From contig OY540815.1 of assembly GCA_961205875.1 (NCBI GenBank), forward strand, positions 20,149,638 through 20,213,637: a stretch of 64,000 nucleotides of DNA. The letters are read 5' to 3'. The stretch is from Sialis fuliginosa (Eukaryota; Arthropoda; Insecta; Megaloptera; Sialidae). Positions 44,515 to 55,300 of the stretch are shown here, one piece after another (the stretch's first letter is position 1; each line of letters starts with the position of its first letter). The notes beneath the pieces are model-generated. The model was not told the origin of the DNA and made no database searches. It was given only the letters and a program-made list of their open reading frames with translations. The position numbers and the translations under genes were made by a program.

Positions 44515-45315
44515 AAAATTATTTATTATTTTCAATACAACGTAAAATATTTTTTATGTATGAAAAACCCACTTAAAACAAAGTATTTTTTACTACTTTG
44601 TCAAAGAAACAAAAAATGATAATAGAGCAAAAAAAATTTCCAAATTTTCTGAAAAAACGTTTAAACCGTGTGAAAATCCGCTCTGTAATTTTAATAATAT
44701 ACTCTTTTCTTAAAATTCTATTGGTTTCAATTCGAAAACATGTATTTTAAAGCGTTCCATAATTTAAAGTTTTTAAAGGTCTTTTAGAGGTGTTTGTGCG
44801 AAGGGTGGGGGGGGGGTAGGGATAGTAGTAATTACTCTTACTGTACTGCGTACAAGGTAATTATTTATTTTATATCTACATAAAATCTATTTATAGCACA
44901 AACTCATTACAAAATGTGATCAAAATCCAAATGATCGATCTTCTAAAGATCCCATCTATTTACCAGGTAGGTACTCAAATAACGAGGCAATGAATAAATA
45001 TGATTTGTATTTACATGGTGGTCGATGTTGAATCTGAGCTAAAGTCCGATTTACACGTTACCAACTACCCCAAGAACTCAAATTTTTATTTAAAAAATAT
45101 TCAAAAAGAAATTGAAAGAATTATTATTAATACATATAATTGTTGAATATAATAATAATTACTATAGTTTTAATATTTTTTGTCTGTATTAATATCCCAT
45201 ATTTTTTTTATATTCTTGACCTTGGAATTAGACTTAACGGCATCTTTAATATTTCTGTATACGTTTGAGTAATAGCGTAATTTAAATAAATAAATATATA
45301 CACTTACTAATACTA
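44515..45315. other. AT-rich DNA with a G10 run; no gene seen
   Basis: A G10 run lies at 44807-44816. Otherwise AT-rich, without recognisable features. Confidence 0.5.
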
Positions 45316-45317
45316 TA

Positions 45318-46087
45318 CCTTTTACAGTATAAATTCACACTTATGAAACATAATTTCACATTAACGAAAACAGATTTCACACAAATGAAATATAATTTCA
45401 CATTAACGAAAACAGATTTCACACAAATGAAATATCATTTCACACTAAATGAAAACAGAATTAAAATATAGAATAATTAATTAATCAAGTGTGAAATTAA
45501 TATAAAAAAAGTGTTTTATTCGATATAATATTAAATATACATGTTAATTATATCACATTTCAATAAGGTCTTCCTGGCGCAATGATGTAGAATAATATCG
45601 TTCGACATGGTTTGCATATCCAAGGTGTTATGAAATCTCTTAGCAATGTTTTTTTTTAAGTGGAGTTTCTTTAAACCGTTAGTAAAACGACATATCCAGG
45701 GAAGAATGCATGTAGGTATATTGAATTATACATGTGCTAACAATCAAGCACAAATCATTTTAAAATTTTGAATGCGTATTTTGGAAGACATTGCTCCATG
45801 TCGATCTAGGACGATCTTATTAAATTTTGTGGGATTTGGTTAACCCCTGTGTAGGTTAATATAATAGGAAATAAAAAACCTTTAAACATGTATTATTTTG
45901 TTAAAAAATTAATTTTCCTATAATATGTGAATTCTGTTTTCATTTGTGTGAAATCAGTTTTCATTAAAGTGAAATTATATTTCATTTGTGCGAAATCAGT
46001 TTTCGTAAGTGTGAAATCATATTTCATTTGTGTGAAATCTGTTTTCGTTAATGTGAAATTATAAATGTGAATTTATACTGTAAAAGG
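45318..46087. mobile_element. TA-flanked MITE, 770 bp, with repeated subterminal motif
   Basis: The ends CCTTTTACAGTATAAATTCA and TGAATTTATACTGTAAAAGG are exact inverted repeats, flanked by TA. Inside each arm the words TTTCACA, AATGAAA and CATTAACGAAAACAGA alternate four or more times (45345-45460) and recur inverted at 45935-46075. Arrays of subterminal repeats of this kind usually serve as transposase-binding sites in DNA elements. The central part is unrelated to the arms and has no transposase frame. Confidence 0.85.
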
Positions 46088-46290
46088 TAAAGTCAATGTT
46101 TATATTAAGAAACCCTGCTAATTAAAACAATTCGTTGCAGTAGAGATTAAGTTGATCTTTTAAAAAGTTCCGCCATAAATACTAGGGCTCGCAGATTGAC
46201 CTAACCAAGGACAATTAATTAACTAATTAAATTAGTACGTACATACATACGTACTGAATTAACACATTTATTATAGCATATATGTATATA

Positions 46291-47100
46291 CAGTGCGTTC
46301 ACGATGAAAGGAACAAATTCGTTTAAAATTCAGGTAATTATTTTGTGGAAAAACGCTCGGACCCGTCGATTAGTATTTTTAGTTGCGGATTTTTTGACAT
46401 AAGAAAATTGTATACAGAGTGTCTCAGGAAAAACATATGCAGTCATCATTGATTTTTTTTAATGGAACATCCTATATATTATACCATTTTTGAATTGTGC
46501 GATAAATTCTGAACACTTTTTGTACAGCATATCATATCTCTAAAATCAGTGGTTTTCGGAATAATGACGTTTGAAAATTGACATTTTGAAATACACACAT
46601 TGACACACAAGTCAAATAAAATGTTTAAATTGAAAAAATAAACTTTGAACATTTTTTTAAAAGCCAACAAAAACATCCTGGTACCTATGGCAAAAAGAAA
46701 AAACATTGAACTTTTTTTTCCTTTTTTTTCTTCTTTTTTTCTTTTTTTGCAATACCAGGATGTTTTTGTTGGCTTTTAAAAAAAGGTGTATTTTATTTGA
46801 CTTGTGTGTATTTCAAAATGTAAATTTTCAAACGTCATTATTCCGAAAACCACTGATTTTACAGATATGATATGCTGTACAAAAAGTGTTCAGAATTTAT
46901 CGCACAATTCAAAAATGGTATAATATATAGGGTGTTCCATTATGATGACAGCATATGTTTTTCCTGAAACATCCTGTATACAATTTTCTTATGTCAAAAA
47001 ATCCGCAACTAAAAATACTAATCGACGGGTCCGAGCGTTTTTCCACAAAATAATTACCTGAATTTTAAACGAATTTGTTCCTTTCATCGTGAACGCACTG
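46291..47100. mobile_element. Near-perfect palindromic MITE, 810 bp, TA-flanked (Tc1/mariner-like)
   Basis: The ends CAGTGCGTTCACGATGAAAG and CTTTCATCGTGAACGCACTG are exact inverted repeats, with TA on both sides (46289-46290, 47101-47102). The symmetry continues almost to the centre: CGTTTAAAATTCAGGTAATT, CGGACCCGTCGATTAGTATT, TACAAAAAGTGTTCAGAATT and CATCCTGGTA are all mirrored. A C/T-rich tract of about 50 nt lies near the centre (46710-46750). It has no transposase. Open frames inside are mirror artefacts. Confidence 0.9.
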
Positions 47101-47149
47101 TATAGTTTACATACATAGGTAAGTACTACTCGACTACGTGCATGTAAAC

Positions 47150-47340
47150 CGGGCTTAATGGAAATAGGGAGCAAGCAACGTTGCTGCAATGATTGCCGCG
47201 ATCTAATCCATTTAGCGAGTTGTCGCGGTTTTTGTGTCTCGCTGAGAAACCCTGGCCGACTAGATTAAAAGCGCTGTTTTTGTCGCATCGGTAAACCGAC
47301 ACCGCCGCCTTTGATTTCATTGTACGAGGCGGTTTCTGAT
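47150..47340. other. Unique, more G+C-rich island of unknown role
   Basis: Contains GCAATGATTGCCGCGATC, GTTGTCGCGGTTTTTGTGTC, ACCGACACCGCCGCCTTTGA and ACGAGGCGGTTTCTG. It is not repeated in the window. The minus-strand frame over it resembles no known protein. A regulatory element is one possibility. Confidence 0.3.
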
Positions 47341-47577
47341 TTTCACGCGTAGATTTTGCTTTACCCTGTGTAATGGATTATCTTTTTAAATTGGAACTTA
47401 TGTACGTGAAAACAAAAAGGTGGCTTCTAATTAGTGAAGACATGTGCATGGGTGCGTGAATTTCTTTTTGTTTTGATAAAAACATATATAAATTTCGTAT
47501 TTTATTATAACTATTGTAGTAAATCGCTCAAAAATTTAGATTTCCATTTACACGTGTTTATAATTTTATTTTAAAAA

Positions 47578-47952
47578 ATATTTCTACAAGTAAATGCACA
47601 GTGCTTCCTCATGCTAAATTCACCTACATAAAAATTGTCTGGTATTATAATTTTTATACAATTTTACTAAAAAAATATTAGTTCGAAATGTTTCTTAAAA
47701 CGAGATATCTTGAAAAAAATAATATTTTGAGATGTCACCCCTCTCCCTTACACACGATTTTGAAATGGAACCGTCCTCGGTTCAGTTATGCATGTGACAA
47801 GAATTCAGGAGACAGACAGACAGACCGATACAGAACGAAAAGTGTGTGTCTTGACCTGAAACGAAAAGATTCATTTAAAATTTTGAAATTTTTTCTCATT
47901 CTAAAACAATCACAAAGCTTCTCGTATCTTCGATATTGTTAGGAAGCAAAAA
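47578..47952 (-). repeat. CGAGGAAGC-type interspersed repeat, inverted copy
   Basis: The right terminus (CAAGTAAATGCACAGTGCTT, CCTCATGC) is at the left, and CTCGTATCTTCGATATTGTT with AGGAAGC is at the right. Inside are ATATCTTGAAAAAAATAATA, CCTTACACACGATTTTG and GGAGACAGACAGACAGACCG. At 375 bp it is shorter than 39012-39660 because of internal deletion. Confidence 0.85.
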
Positions 47953-47954
47953 TG

Positions 47955-48579
47955 GGACATAAATTGTAGATAATAATATTTTCTACAACTTTTATCTTAT
48001 GCATTTTTTTCAAATTCACTCTCAGTATTACGTAAATTTTGTTTCACAATATTTTTGACTGTTTAATATACACATAAATTATAAGAACAACATTTAATTA
48101 CATTTTGACAGGCATACAATAAATCAACTTCCAAAACAAAATTCATATAGAACAATATCATTGATTTAATATGTACTCCATACAATCGTGTCTATAATAT
48201 TTATAGCAAGAAATGGTAGCGCGGGTGGCATCTGTCCCGGCCATGTTGACCTCGCCAACCCGGGCCGAGTATTTAACACGTAATAACTAACATAATGATG
48301 GTAGTAGAGAAAGTTTATTACCTTTACGTGTTAGACAAATTATGTTCCTACATTTAGATAGAATATCAGCAAACATTTCAGGCACGTGAGAGATTTAAAC
48401 TTATATTACATTTGATAAACACACGTAACTACGATATATATATTGCAGTAAATATACACAATTACTAGTCAATGTACGTACGTACCCAGAACTGTATAGC
48501 ACTCTGGCGCTAGGATCTGGGTGACGGCAGGCAATTTTTGAATACATAATTGATTTTTTTTTTTATAAAAAAAAATATC
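47955..48579. other. AT-rich DNA with a G+C-rich patch at 48215-48275
   Basis: The patch GGTAGCGCGGGTGGCATCTG, TCCCGGCCATGTTGACCTCG and CCAACCCGGGCCGAG is the most G+C-rich non-coding stretch here. It has no second copy and no recognisable protein. It might be a small fragment of an unlisted repeat. Confidence 0.35.
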
Positions 48580-48587
48580 ATCTTAAG

Positions 48588-49190
48588 CATAGACATAGAG
48601 AATGGACCAGGCATCTGACCCGAGAGCAGAGCCGTGTCAAAAGAAAGAGATAGAAACAGGTTTGGAATATACTTGTCCTTTTTTTAAACAGGAATGTAAC
48701 TATTTCATTCTTAGTCCCGAAGATTAAAAATATTCATAGATATTATCATAATATATTAATCTAATTTAAAATTTTGTTAAGTAAATCTTGTATGTGCTGT
48801 TTGTAAGTGCAATCCACCTCATACTTTTGTAGCAACCACGTGGGAATTGATTTAAAACTATTTTTTATTAATATATATTTAATATTTTTGGTAGCAAAAA
48901 TGTTATTTTCCCGGAATATCCGTTCATAATTTTGCAAATTTCTATCAGATCAATTGATTTTTTTTTTATTTCCTCGATGAAATATGAACCTTTATAGTAT
49001 GTTTATTGTTTATATTATTTACTTTTCTAATAAAAAACTTATTGCACAAAAATCACAAGATAGATTTACAAAAATATATCTGACAGAAATACTACCCTGA
49101 ACTATAGTAAGCTACCAATCAGATTCTTAGAAAAAGAGGTAGATATATTCCAAACTACACTGAATGCACTGTCCATTCTCTATGTCTATG
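48588..49190. mobile_element. MITE of 603 bp with exact 8-bp target duplication (hAT-like)
   Basis: The ends CATAGACATAGAGAATGGAC and GTCCATTCTCTATGTCTATG are exact inverted repeats, flanked by ATCTTAAG on both sides (48580-48587, 49191-49198). An 8-bp duplication fits hAT, although P-type elements also give 8 bp. The inner arms also match (TATCTCTTTCTTTT type against AAAAAGAGGTAGATA). No transposase frame. Confidence 0.9.
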
Positions 49191-49199
49191 ATCTTAAGC

Positions 49200-50765
49200 A
49201 CTTTTTCATTGTTGGTAAACAAGAAACAATATCCAGTCCGTTTGGTGCTCTGATAATAATAGTGTCGAGATATTTCATCAATACATCAATTTAAAATTTA
49301 AATGAACACTTTTGATAACACTTGTCCCACATAACCTTTAAATTCGATTTTGGTTAAACTGAACATTTGGTTACTCGACATCAGAAATGTTAAAAACACC
49401 ACGTATTAAATTAATTGTCATTGATTAGGACAATCTCTGCGGGTTGTAAAGTCCTTGACGAAGATGAGGGTTTCAAATTAATAGACCAAGTGAAAATGAA
49501 ATATCTTCATAAAATTAAATTAAATATTTTTTATCGATAAAACAATAATTAAACTTCAAATGGATCTTTCATTAATTTCGTAAGGCTGATCCTCCCACTA
49601 CTCATTTAAGTATTAGGTGGCCCCCTCCCCTTTTTCTTACATAAGGTTATTTTTACAACTTATACTAAATATGAGTAATACGTATTCATATGATGTAAAC
49701 GATTTAGATTTTAGAACATGCAACAGAATTGTATTGTACAAGAAATTTCTTGAGGCGTAATGTAAATAAGGGCAGATAGAAGATATCGGTTTGACAAATA
49801 TTGTGATTGATGTTAGTCTAGATACAGATGTTGTTGTAAATACAAACCGCAATATTTGATACAGTAAATTCAAGGGTTTAAAAATATAATATGTCGAAGG
49901 AAACTAGCATTTTGAAGTGATGCATTCGGGAAGTTGGATTTTTATTTATTTTCTCTTTGTGTATTCGAAGATTAGTTGAAAATTGAAAAAGTTAGTAAAA
50001 TTAGACGTACGTCCCGAGAAAAGTGCATAATTTTTGCATTCTACACTATTTTTGAAATATATCCGGTTCTATAGGTCGTAGGAAAAAAAATGAATAAGCT
50101 CGCCATTTAATGAGAAAACATCGTCGGATTTTTTTTTTTAATTATGTACTTCTTGTGAACATATGCCAGAATCTGTTAAATAAGTTAAAATGTTGCCCTA
50201 ACCATACTTGAGTTGAATTTTCATATAAATACAGCAAAGAAAAAAGTATATTAAAATTAGTTATTTTATTTATTGTTATTTTAAAATAGGGTTGTAGAAA
50301 AAATGTGTTTTTCACACTCAAATGATTGTTAGTCTCAGCTGGCGCCTTGACTTAACAAATATTCACTTTCGTACGAAAAACTGCCATTTTATACCATAGT
50401 TACACAAATAACTATTATGTTTTCGTTTTGTTTCAAAGTTAATTACAATTACTTTACATAACATAACACATATTATATTCAAAGCATACAATTTTCTTCA
50501 TCCGGCACAATGCTATTTTGTAAGTTACACAGAGCGTCGTGGTATGTCGATATCATACATACATACATATGTATGCATCTGAAGTATTCAATTTATGTTC
50601 TTCAGAACAGAGAGCTAAACTTTGCGCGAACTTATATGGAAATTAAACAGCGCACTCAATATAAAGTTATTTTAATGGATGTGTCCTACTTAAAAAGATT
50701 ATATATTAAAGACATTAACTCGCCTTAATATACCTATACCATGTTTTTTTAAATATAAGAAGTTT
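49200..50765. other. AT-rich DNA, no gene seen
   Basis: None of the open frames looks coding. The sequence near 49985-50135 (CCCGAGAAAAGTGCATAATT, then CGGTTCTATAGGTCGTAGG) has an inverted relative near 61150-61290 (TACGACCCATAGAACCGGAG), so part of it is an interspersed repeat. Confidence 0.5.
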
Positions 50766-50767
50766 GA

Positions 50768-51435
50768 GTCTGTAGGATCGCGCCAAGCTGAGATATAAAC
50801 TATTCAACTTATTTGTTAATTTATCAATTTTAATTTGTTAATAATAGAGGAAGGGGGTCGCGATGGTCTTAGAACATTTGATAGTCTTAAAGTTAATGAA
50901 TATTGGTGTCTGTAGGATCGCGCCAAGCTGAGGTATTAACTATTCAACTTATTTGTTAATTTATCAATTTTAATTTGTTAATAATAGAGGAAGGGGGTCG
51001 CGACGGTCTTAGAACATTTGATAGTCTTAAAGTTAATGAATATTGGTGTCTGTAGGATCGCGCCAAGCTGAGATATTAACTATTCAATTTATTTGTTAAT
51101 TTATCAACTTTAATTTGTTTATAATAAAGGGAAGGTAGTCGCGACGGTCTTTCGGCATTTGATAGTCTTAAAGTTAATGATATAAGCTGTATTTTTTTTT
51201 TAAATTTGGTGTCTGTAGGATCGCGCCAAGCTGAGATATTAACTATTCCACTTATTTGTTAATTTATCAATTTTAATTTGTTAATTATAGGGGAAGGGGA
51301 TCACGACGGTCTTAGGGCATTTGATACTCTTAAAGTTGATGGTGAAAGTTATATTTAAAAAAAAGTTGGTGTCTGTAGGATCCACCATTCCACTTATTTG
51401 TTAATTTATCAATTTTAATTTGTTTAAAATAAGGG
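50768..51435 (+). repeat. Tandem array, five units of 140-163 bp
   Basis: Units begin GTCTGTAGGATCGCGCCAAG at 50768, 50908, 51048 and 51211, and a truncated unit begins at 51371 (GTCTGTAGGATCC). Each contains ATTCAACTTATTTGTTAATT, a GGAAGGGGGTCGCGA stretch and GATAGTCTTAAAGTTAATG. The first three units are almost identical and later ones are more diverged, so the array is expanding from its left side. No frame crosses it. Confidence 0.92.
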
Positions 51436-51439
51436 AATT

Positions 51440-54400
51440 TTCGGGATCACACTGTATATTTCAATATAATTTTAAAATGTAGGTACATTTTTACTTTCGA
51501 TATGATCCAATATTTAAATGTTGTCCCTATCTCTTAGAGTAGGGAAAATATCGAAGGAATATCCCTGATTTATCCTGTATAATACGACTGTTTAAGAAAG
51601 CAAGTTTAAAAAAAAGTTTTGTAGAAATATTTGGTTAATGATAATAACATCAGCGACAGTGAACATTATTGCAGTTATTATTCTTACCATGTTCTGTACA
51701 TTGTTCTCCACTCTACTTTTGGCTTTTATTCTGCAAGAACACCTCAAAATATAAATGGGGAATGCTTTATTCCGACGATGATATAATGTTTAAATTGTAA
51801 GATAACATCGCTAAGTAGCTTAGATGGTTTACACAAGTAGCGCTGAAAATTTAATTACGCCATTCTGATGAGTCTTATGGGACTAGATTTAATCTTTAAG
51901 TAAAATTCAGCGTAGACACTCCTTATTTCTAATTTCTCTCGACAAAACAGACAACGTTTGCCGGTTGTTTTTAGACTAATAACAATATTATCTATGTTAT
52001 GTATATTCGGGTAAGATGTTTTAATAGACTTTATGTGCACTCTCGTTCATTATACTTCTTATATGCATTTGTGTAAAGTTATGTAGATACTTTAGTAACT
52101 GGATCTAAATAATTCTCAATCACTGGTTTTCAATGTTAGTGTTGTAATTGAACGTTGACGAGAAACGAGAAAATAATTGATATGTGTGTACAATTGTTAA
52201 CTAACCACAGTATAGTTACTCTAAATCACGGTATACTATATATACCGGAAAAATAGGTATAATATTTATAAATTGTACTAAACAGTTCATTACAACTTAT
52301 ATTTTTTTTAAATTCTTTTAATTACTTACTACCTAACTGCTTAAAAATATTTTTTATTAAATAAAAACTTGACCCAAATATATTAAAACAAAATATCTGA
52401 AATTTTATGACAATTCTTTGATAAAAAACAATAATAATTTTTCTCAAAAGCTGACTGTTTTTCGATAAAAAAAATCCCAAAGAAAAGTGTATAAAAAGTA
52501 TTGAAATATACTTTGTATTTTACGAGATATTTGATATTTTGTTTGACTGGAAAGGACGGGTGGACGGACGACAAAATGAGATTAATTAATAATTTAATAA
52601 GCAAGTATGAAACAATAAATTAAATAATAATTACATCCGAATATATAACCAACCATACATAGATGTTAATTAAAATAACAATAATAAATAATGAATAGAG
52701 CGTGGCTGGTTATATCTCACAACTCTCTCCAATACTAAAACATTTTATCTCTACACTGTAAAGTGAAACAGTAGAACCGATCGTTACTTATTGCAATACA
52801 GAAACATTTAATAAGGGGTGTTGAAAATTTCATATCGTGATACAAAATAGTGAATAGAGCGGCACACATAACACACAAGGTTTTATGAAAACACGTTAAA
52901 AGCTGGCGTAAATACAGCTACTTGTAGTTTCAGAAATGAATTTCCAGCTAGGATTATTAGCTTATTCAAATGAGACAATTGTATATGCAAATGTTATAGT
53001 TGCGAGTAAGATGTAAAATATTTCACGTTTTGGTGGGAATCACAGCGACCGTGGTACATAAAGCATCCCGCGGAGAAGCCCGCCCTCAAGATCTCTTGGA
53101 TTAATGGAATTTCTAGCGCTTTGCCCGTCCACGGATGTAGAAGAAGGAGGGTGTGCAACGAAGAAACATATATCAAACCAAAATATATGTGTTCTAGCTT
53201 ACGTGGAGGAAATGTGCCTTACAAATTTTATATTTTCTTTGATGTACCATTTTGTTTATTAAAATAAATTTTCATAAACCATTAATCCGATTTTTTAAAC
53301 TCGTGTGTTTTCATTTAATAAACTGCATGTATTATAAAAGTTATCAATATGTGACTCACAATAAAAAATTTTTTTTCATTTATAAAATATATTTTATCTC
53401 AGATTCAAAGATGTAAAGTATGTTAATAAAAAATCAATTTGACTAATTGATAAAGGGTTTCACATGCAATCATTCGTTTACTAAGCGAGATTATTGCTGA
53501 ATTTCACAAACATTAATTTAAAAAGTTAATAGAGTATTAAGAGTAATTCTTCGTTAAAAAAAACTCTTAAAAACAAAGAAAAGTTAAAGGATTAAGTAGC
53601 TGTTTCGAGTTCAGCATGTAATTGTGTATATAGCGTACTCTCTCTATTAAAACTATTAGTTAAATTATTTTTTTCTTTATGTAAAAAATGTATTATAAAT
53701 CATGGTTTATCGAGATTTATGACATCTGTAGTTTTATATCTAGTATTAGGCACCTTCCCTCTATATTCTACATATATTCATATGTTGTTTTCTTGTTTTC
53801 AAGTATGTAACATAATGTTTTCCTATAACTTCTCAGACAATCAGCTTCGTCTCAACAAAAAGCTAAAGTATATGTTTGGAGCAGTTTATAGAACCGGAAG
53901 CGGTCACAATACCGGATCTTGTACAAAGCTTTAAGTATTTAATCAGATCACGACATTCATAGACGACCACAACGTTGGAACTTTATGTTATGTTACTTGT
54001 AGACCAACTATTACACTACTATAGGAAGTTATCGTAAAATATTTTTTTAAATACCACAAAATTTGATGAACAAATATAAAAATCGTAATAAATATTATAA
54101 CTAAAATAATTTCATAAAAATAAATAATTTAAAGTTCAAAAGATACCAACACATTTATATTTTAAGTAATAATTACGTACATGATGAAATATGGAGACAC
54201 TCTGTACAAATTGAACTCACAACCTTTAGTTTTTCCTCTACTTTACTAACTGTATGTCTCATCAAATATTTAATTCTACTTTAAGCTTTCTCGGCCACGC
54301 TTCTGTTCACTTTTGGTTTTCGACCCAGATTTCTAAATGTGTTTTATATCTGGTGTTATTAATAATTTATCGAATGAAATTATAACTCATATATGACGAA

Positions 54401-54480
54401 GTACGACACAGGAATAATTTTTTTATCTTTTTTCTTTTAAGATAAAGATTTATAACTAATATTATTTCAGAAACATACTG
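51440..54480. other. Long AT-rich stretch; one G+C-richer patch at 53040-53165
   Basis: Nothing recognisable apart from the patch, which reads GCGACCGTGGTACATAAAGC, ATCCCGCGGAGAAGCCCG and GCGCTTTGCCCGTCCACGGA. The minus strand over it is open for about 60 codons (KALEIPLIQEILRAGFSAGC among them) but matches no family I know. It could be a small exon, a captured gene fragment or a regulatory element. Confidence 0.4.
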
Positions 54481-54483
54481 GAA

Positions 54484-54545
54484 TCGTTAGGCTCCTGATG
54501 AGGACTTCTTGTGAAGTCGAAACACGTGTCGAGTGACATTAATTA
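54484..54545 (+). ncRNA. Hammerhead-like motif, single copy
   Basis: GGCTC, CTGATGA (54495-54501), G, hairpin GACTTC-TTGT-GAAGTC, GAAA (54519-54522), palindrome ACACGTGT (54522-54529), C as the expected cleavage position, then GAG, which pairs with CTC before the box. All invariant core bases are present. One extra G separates the box from stem II. Its relative at 17836-17888 has lost an invariant base. No Penelope-like reverse transcriptase is nearby. Confidence 0.5.
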
Positions 54546-54639
54546 TTTTTGTGGTTAAGGTGTATTTTTAGTTTAGATACAAATAATGATTCTTGTTTCT
54601 CGATGTTTCAGAATTCTCGAGAAGAGAAATTGTTTGTTC

Positions 54640-55300
54640 TTTTTGCTTCCTTGTCATATCGAAAATACGAGAAGCTTTGTGATCGTTTTAAAATGAGAAA
54701 AAAAATTGTACCCCGATTTAAAAATTTTAACTTGATCTTTCCGTTTTAGATCGTGTCTGTTTGTCTGTGTGTCTGTCTGTCCCATGAATCCTTATCACAC
54801 GCATAATTCAAGAATTACTGAACCAATATTAATGAAACTTGGTTGGTTGGTTGGTTGAGTCTGACTTAAGGACGGTCCCATTCCAAAATCATTAAAATCG
54901 TGTGTAATGGGAGGGAAGACACTCCAAAATATTTATTTGTTGAAGATATCTCAAGAAAGACACATGTTACGTGAAAATTTTCTATAACATAGGTCACAAA
55001 TTGTGTTGCAAAATATTCTCTCAAAGATTTATCTCAATTTGCTTTAAAAAATCTTAATTTGTTTTTGTTTTAATAGCTATTTACTTTGACATAATATTCA
55101 ATGTCATTTTGACGTTTGCATAAGATAAATATTTAAATTTAAATTTTTTTAAATTTTAAAAATATACATTTATCATTAAAAAAAAAATGTCAAATAAATA
55201 TTTTTAATTATACAAAAATTAAATGGTTAACCAAAGGCACATTTGGTGAATTTAGTACGAGGAAGCACTGTGCAATTACTTGACAGATGTTTTTTTGTTA
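54640..55300 (+). repeat. CGAGGAAGC-type interspersed repeat, full-length copy
   Basis: It begins TTTTTGCTTCCTTGTCATAT, CGAAAATACGAGAAGCTTTG and TGATCGTTTT; continues through GTCTGTTTGTCTGTGTGTCT, ACTGAACCAATATTAATGAA, GAAGATATCTCAAGAAAGAC and TTATCTCAATTTGCTTT; and ends AGTACGAGGAAGCACTGTGC, AATTACTTGACAGATG, T run. GCTTCC(T)TG at one end and C(G)AGGAAGC at the other form a short terminal inverted repeat. No coding frame; the mode of transposition is unknown. Confidence 0.88.

Noticed and set aside
46479-46706. 75-codon minus-strand frame and its mirror near 46800
   Set aside because: Product of the palindromic MITE at 46291-47100; not a gene.
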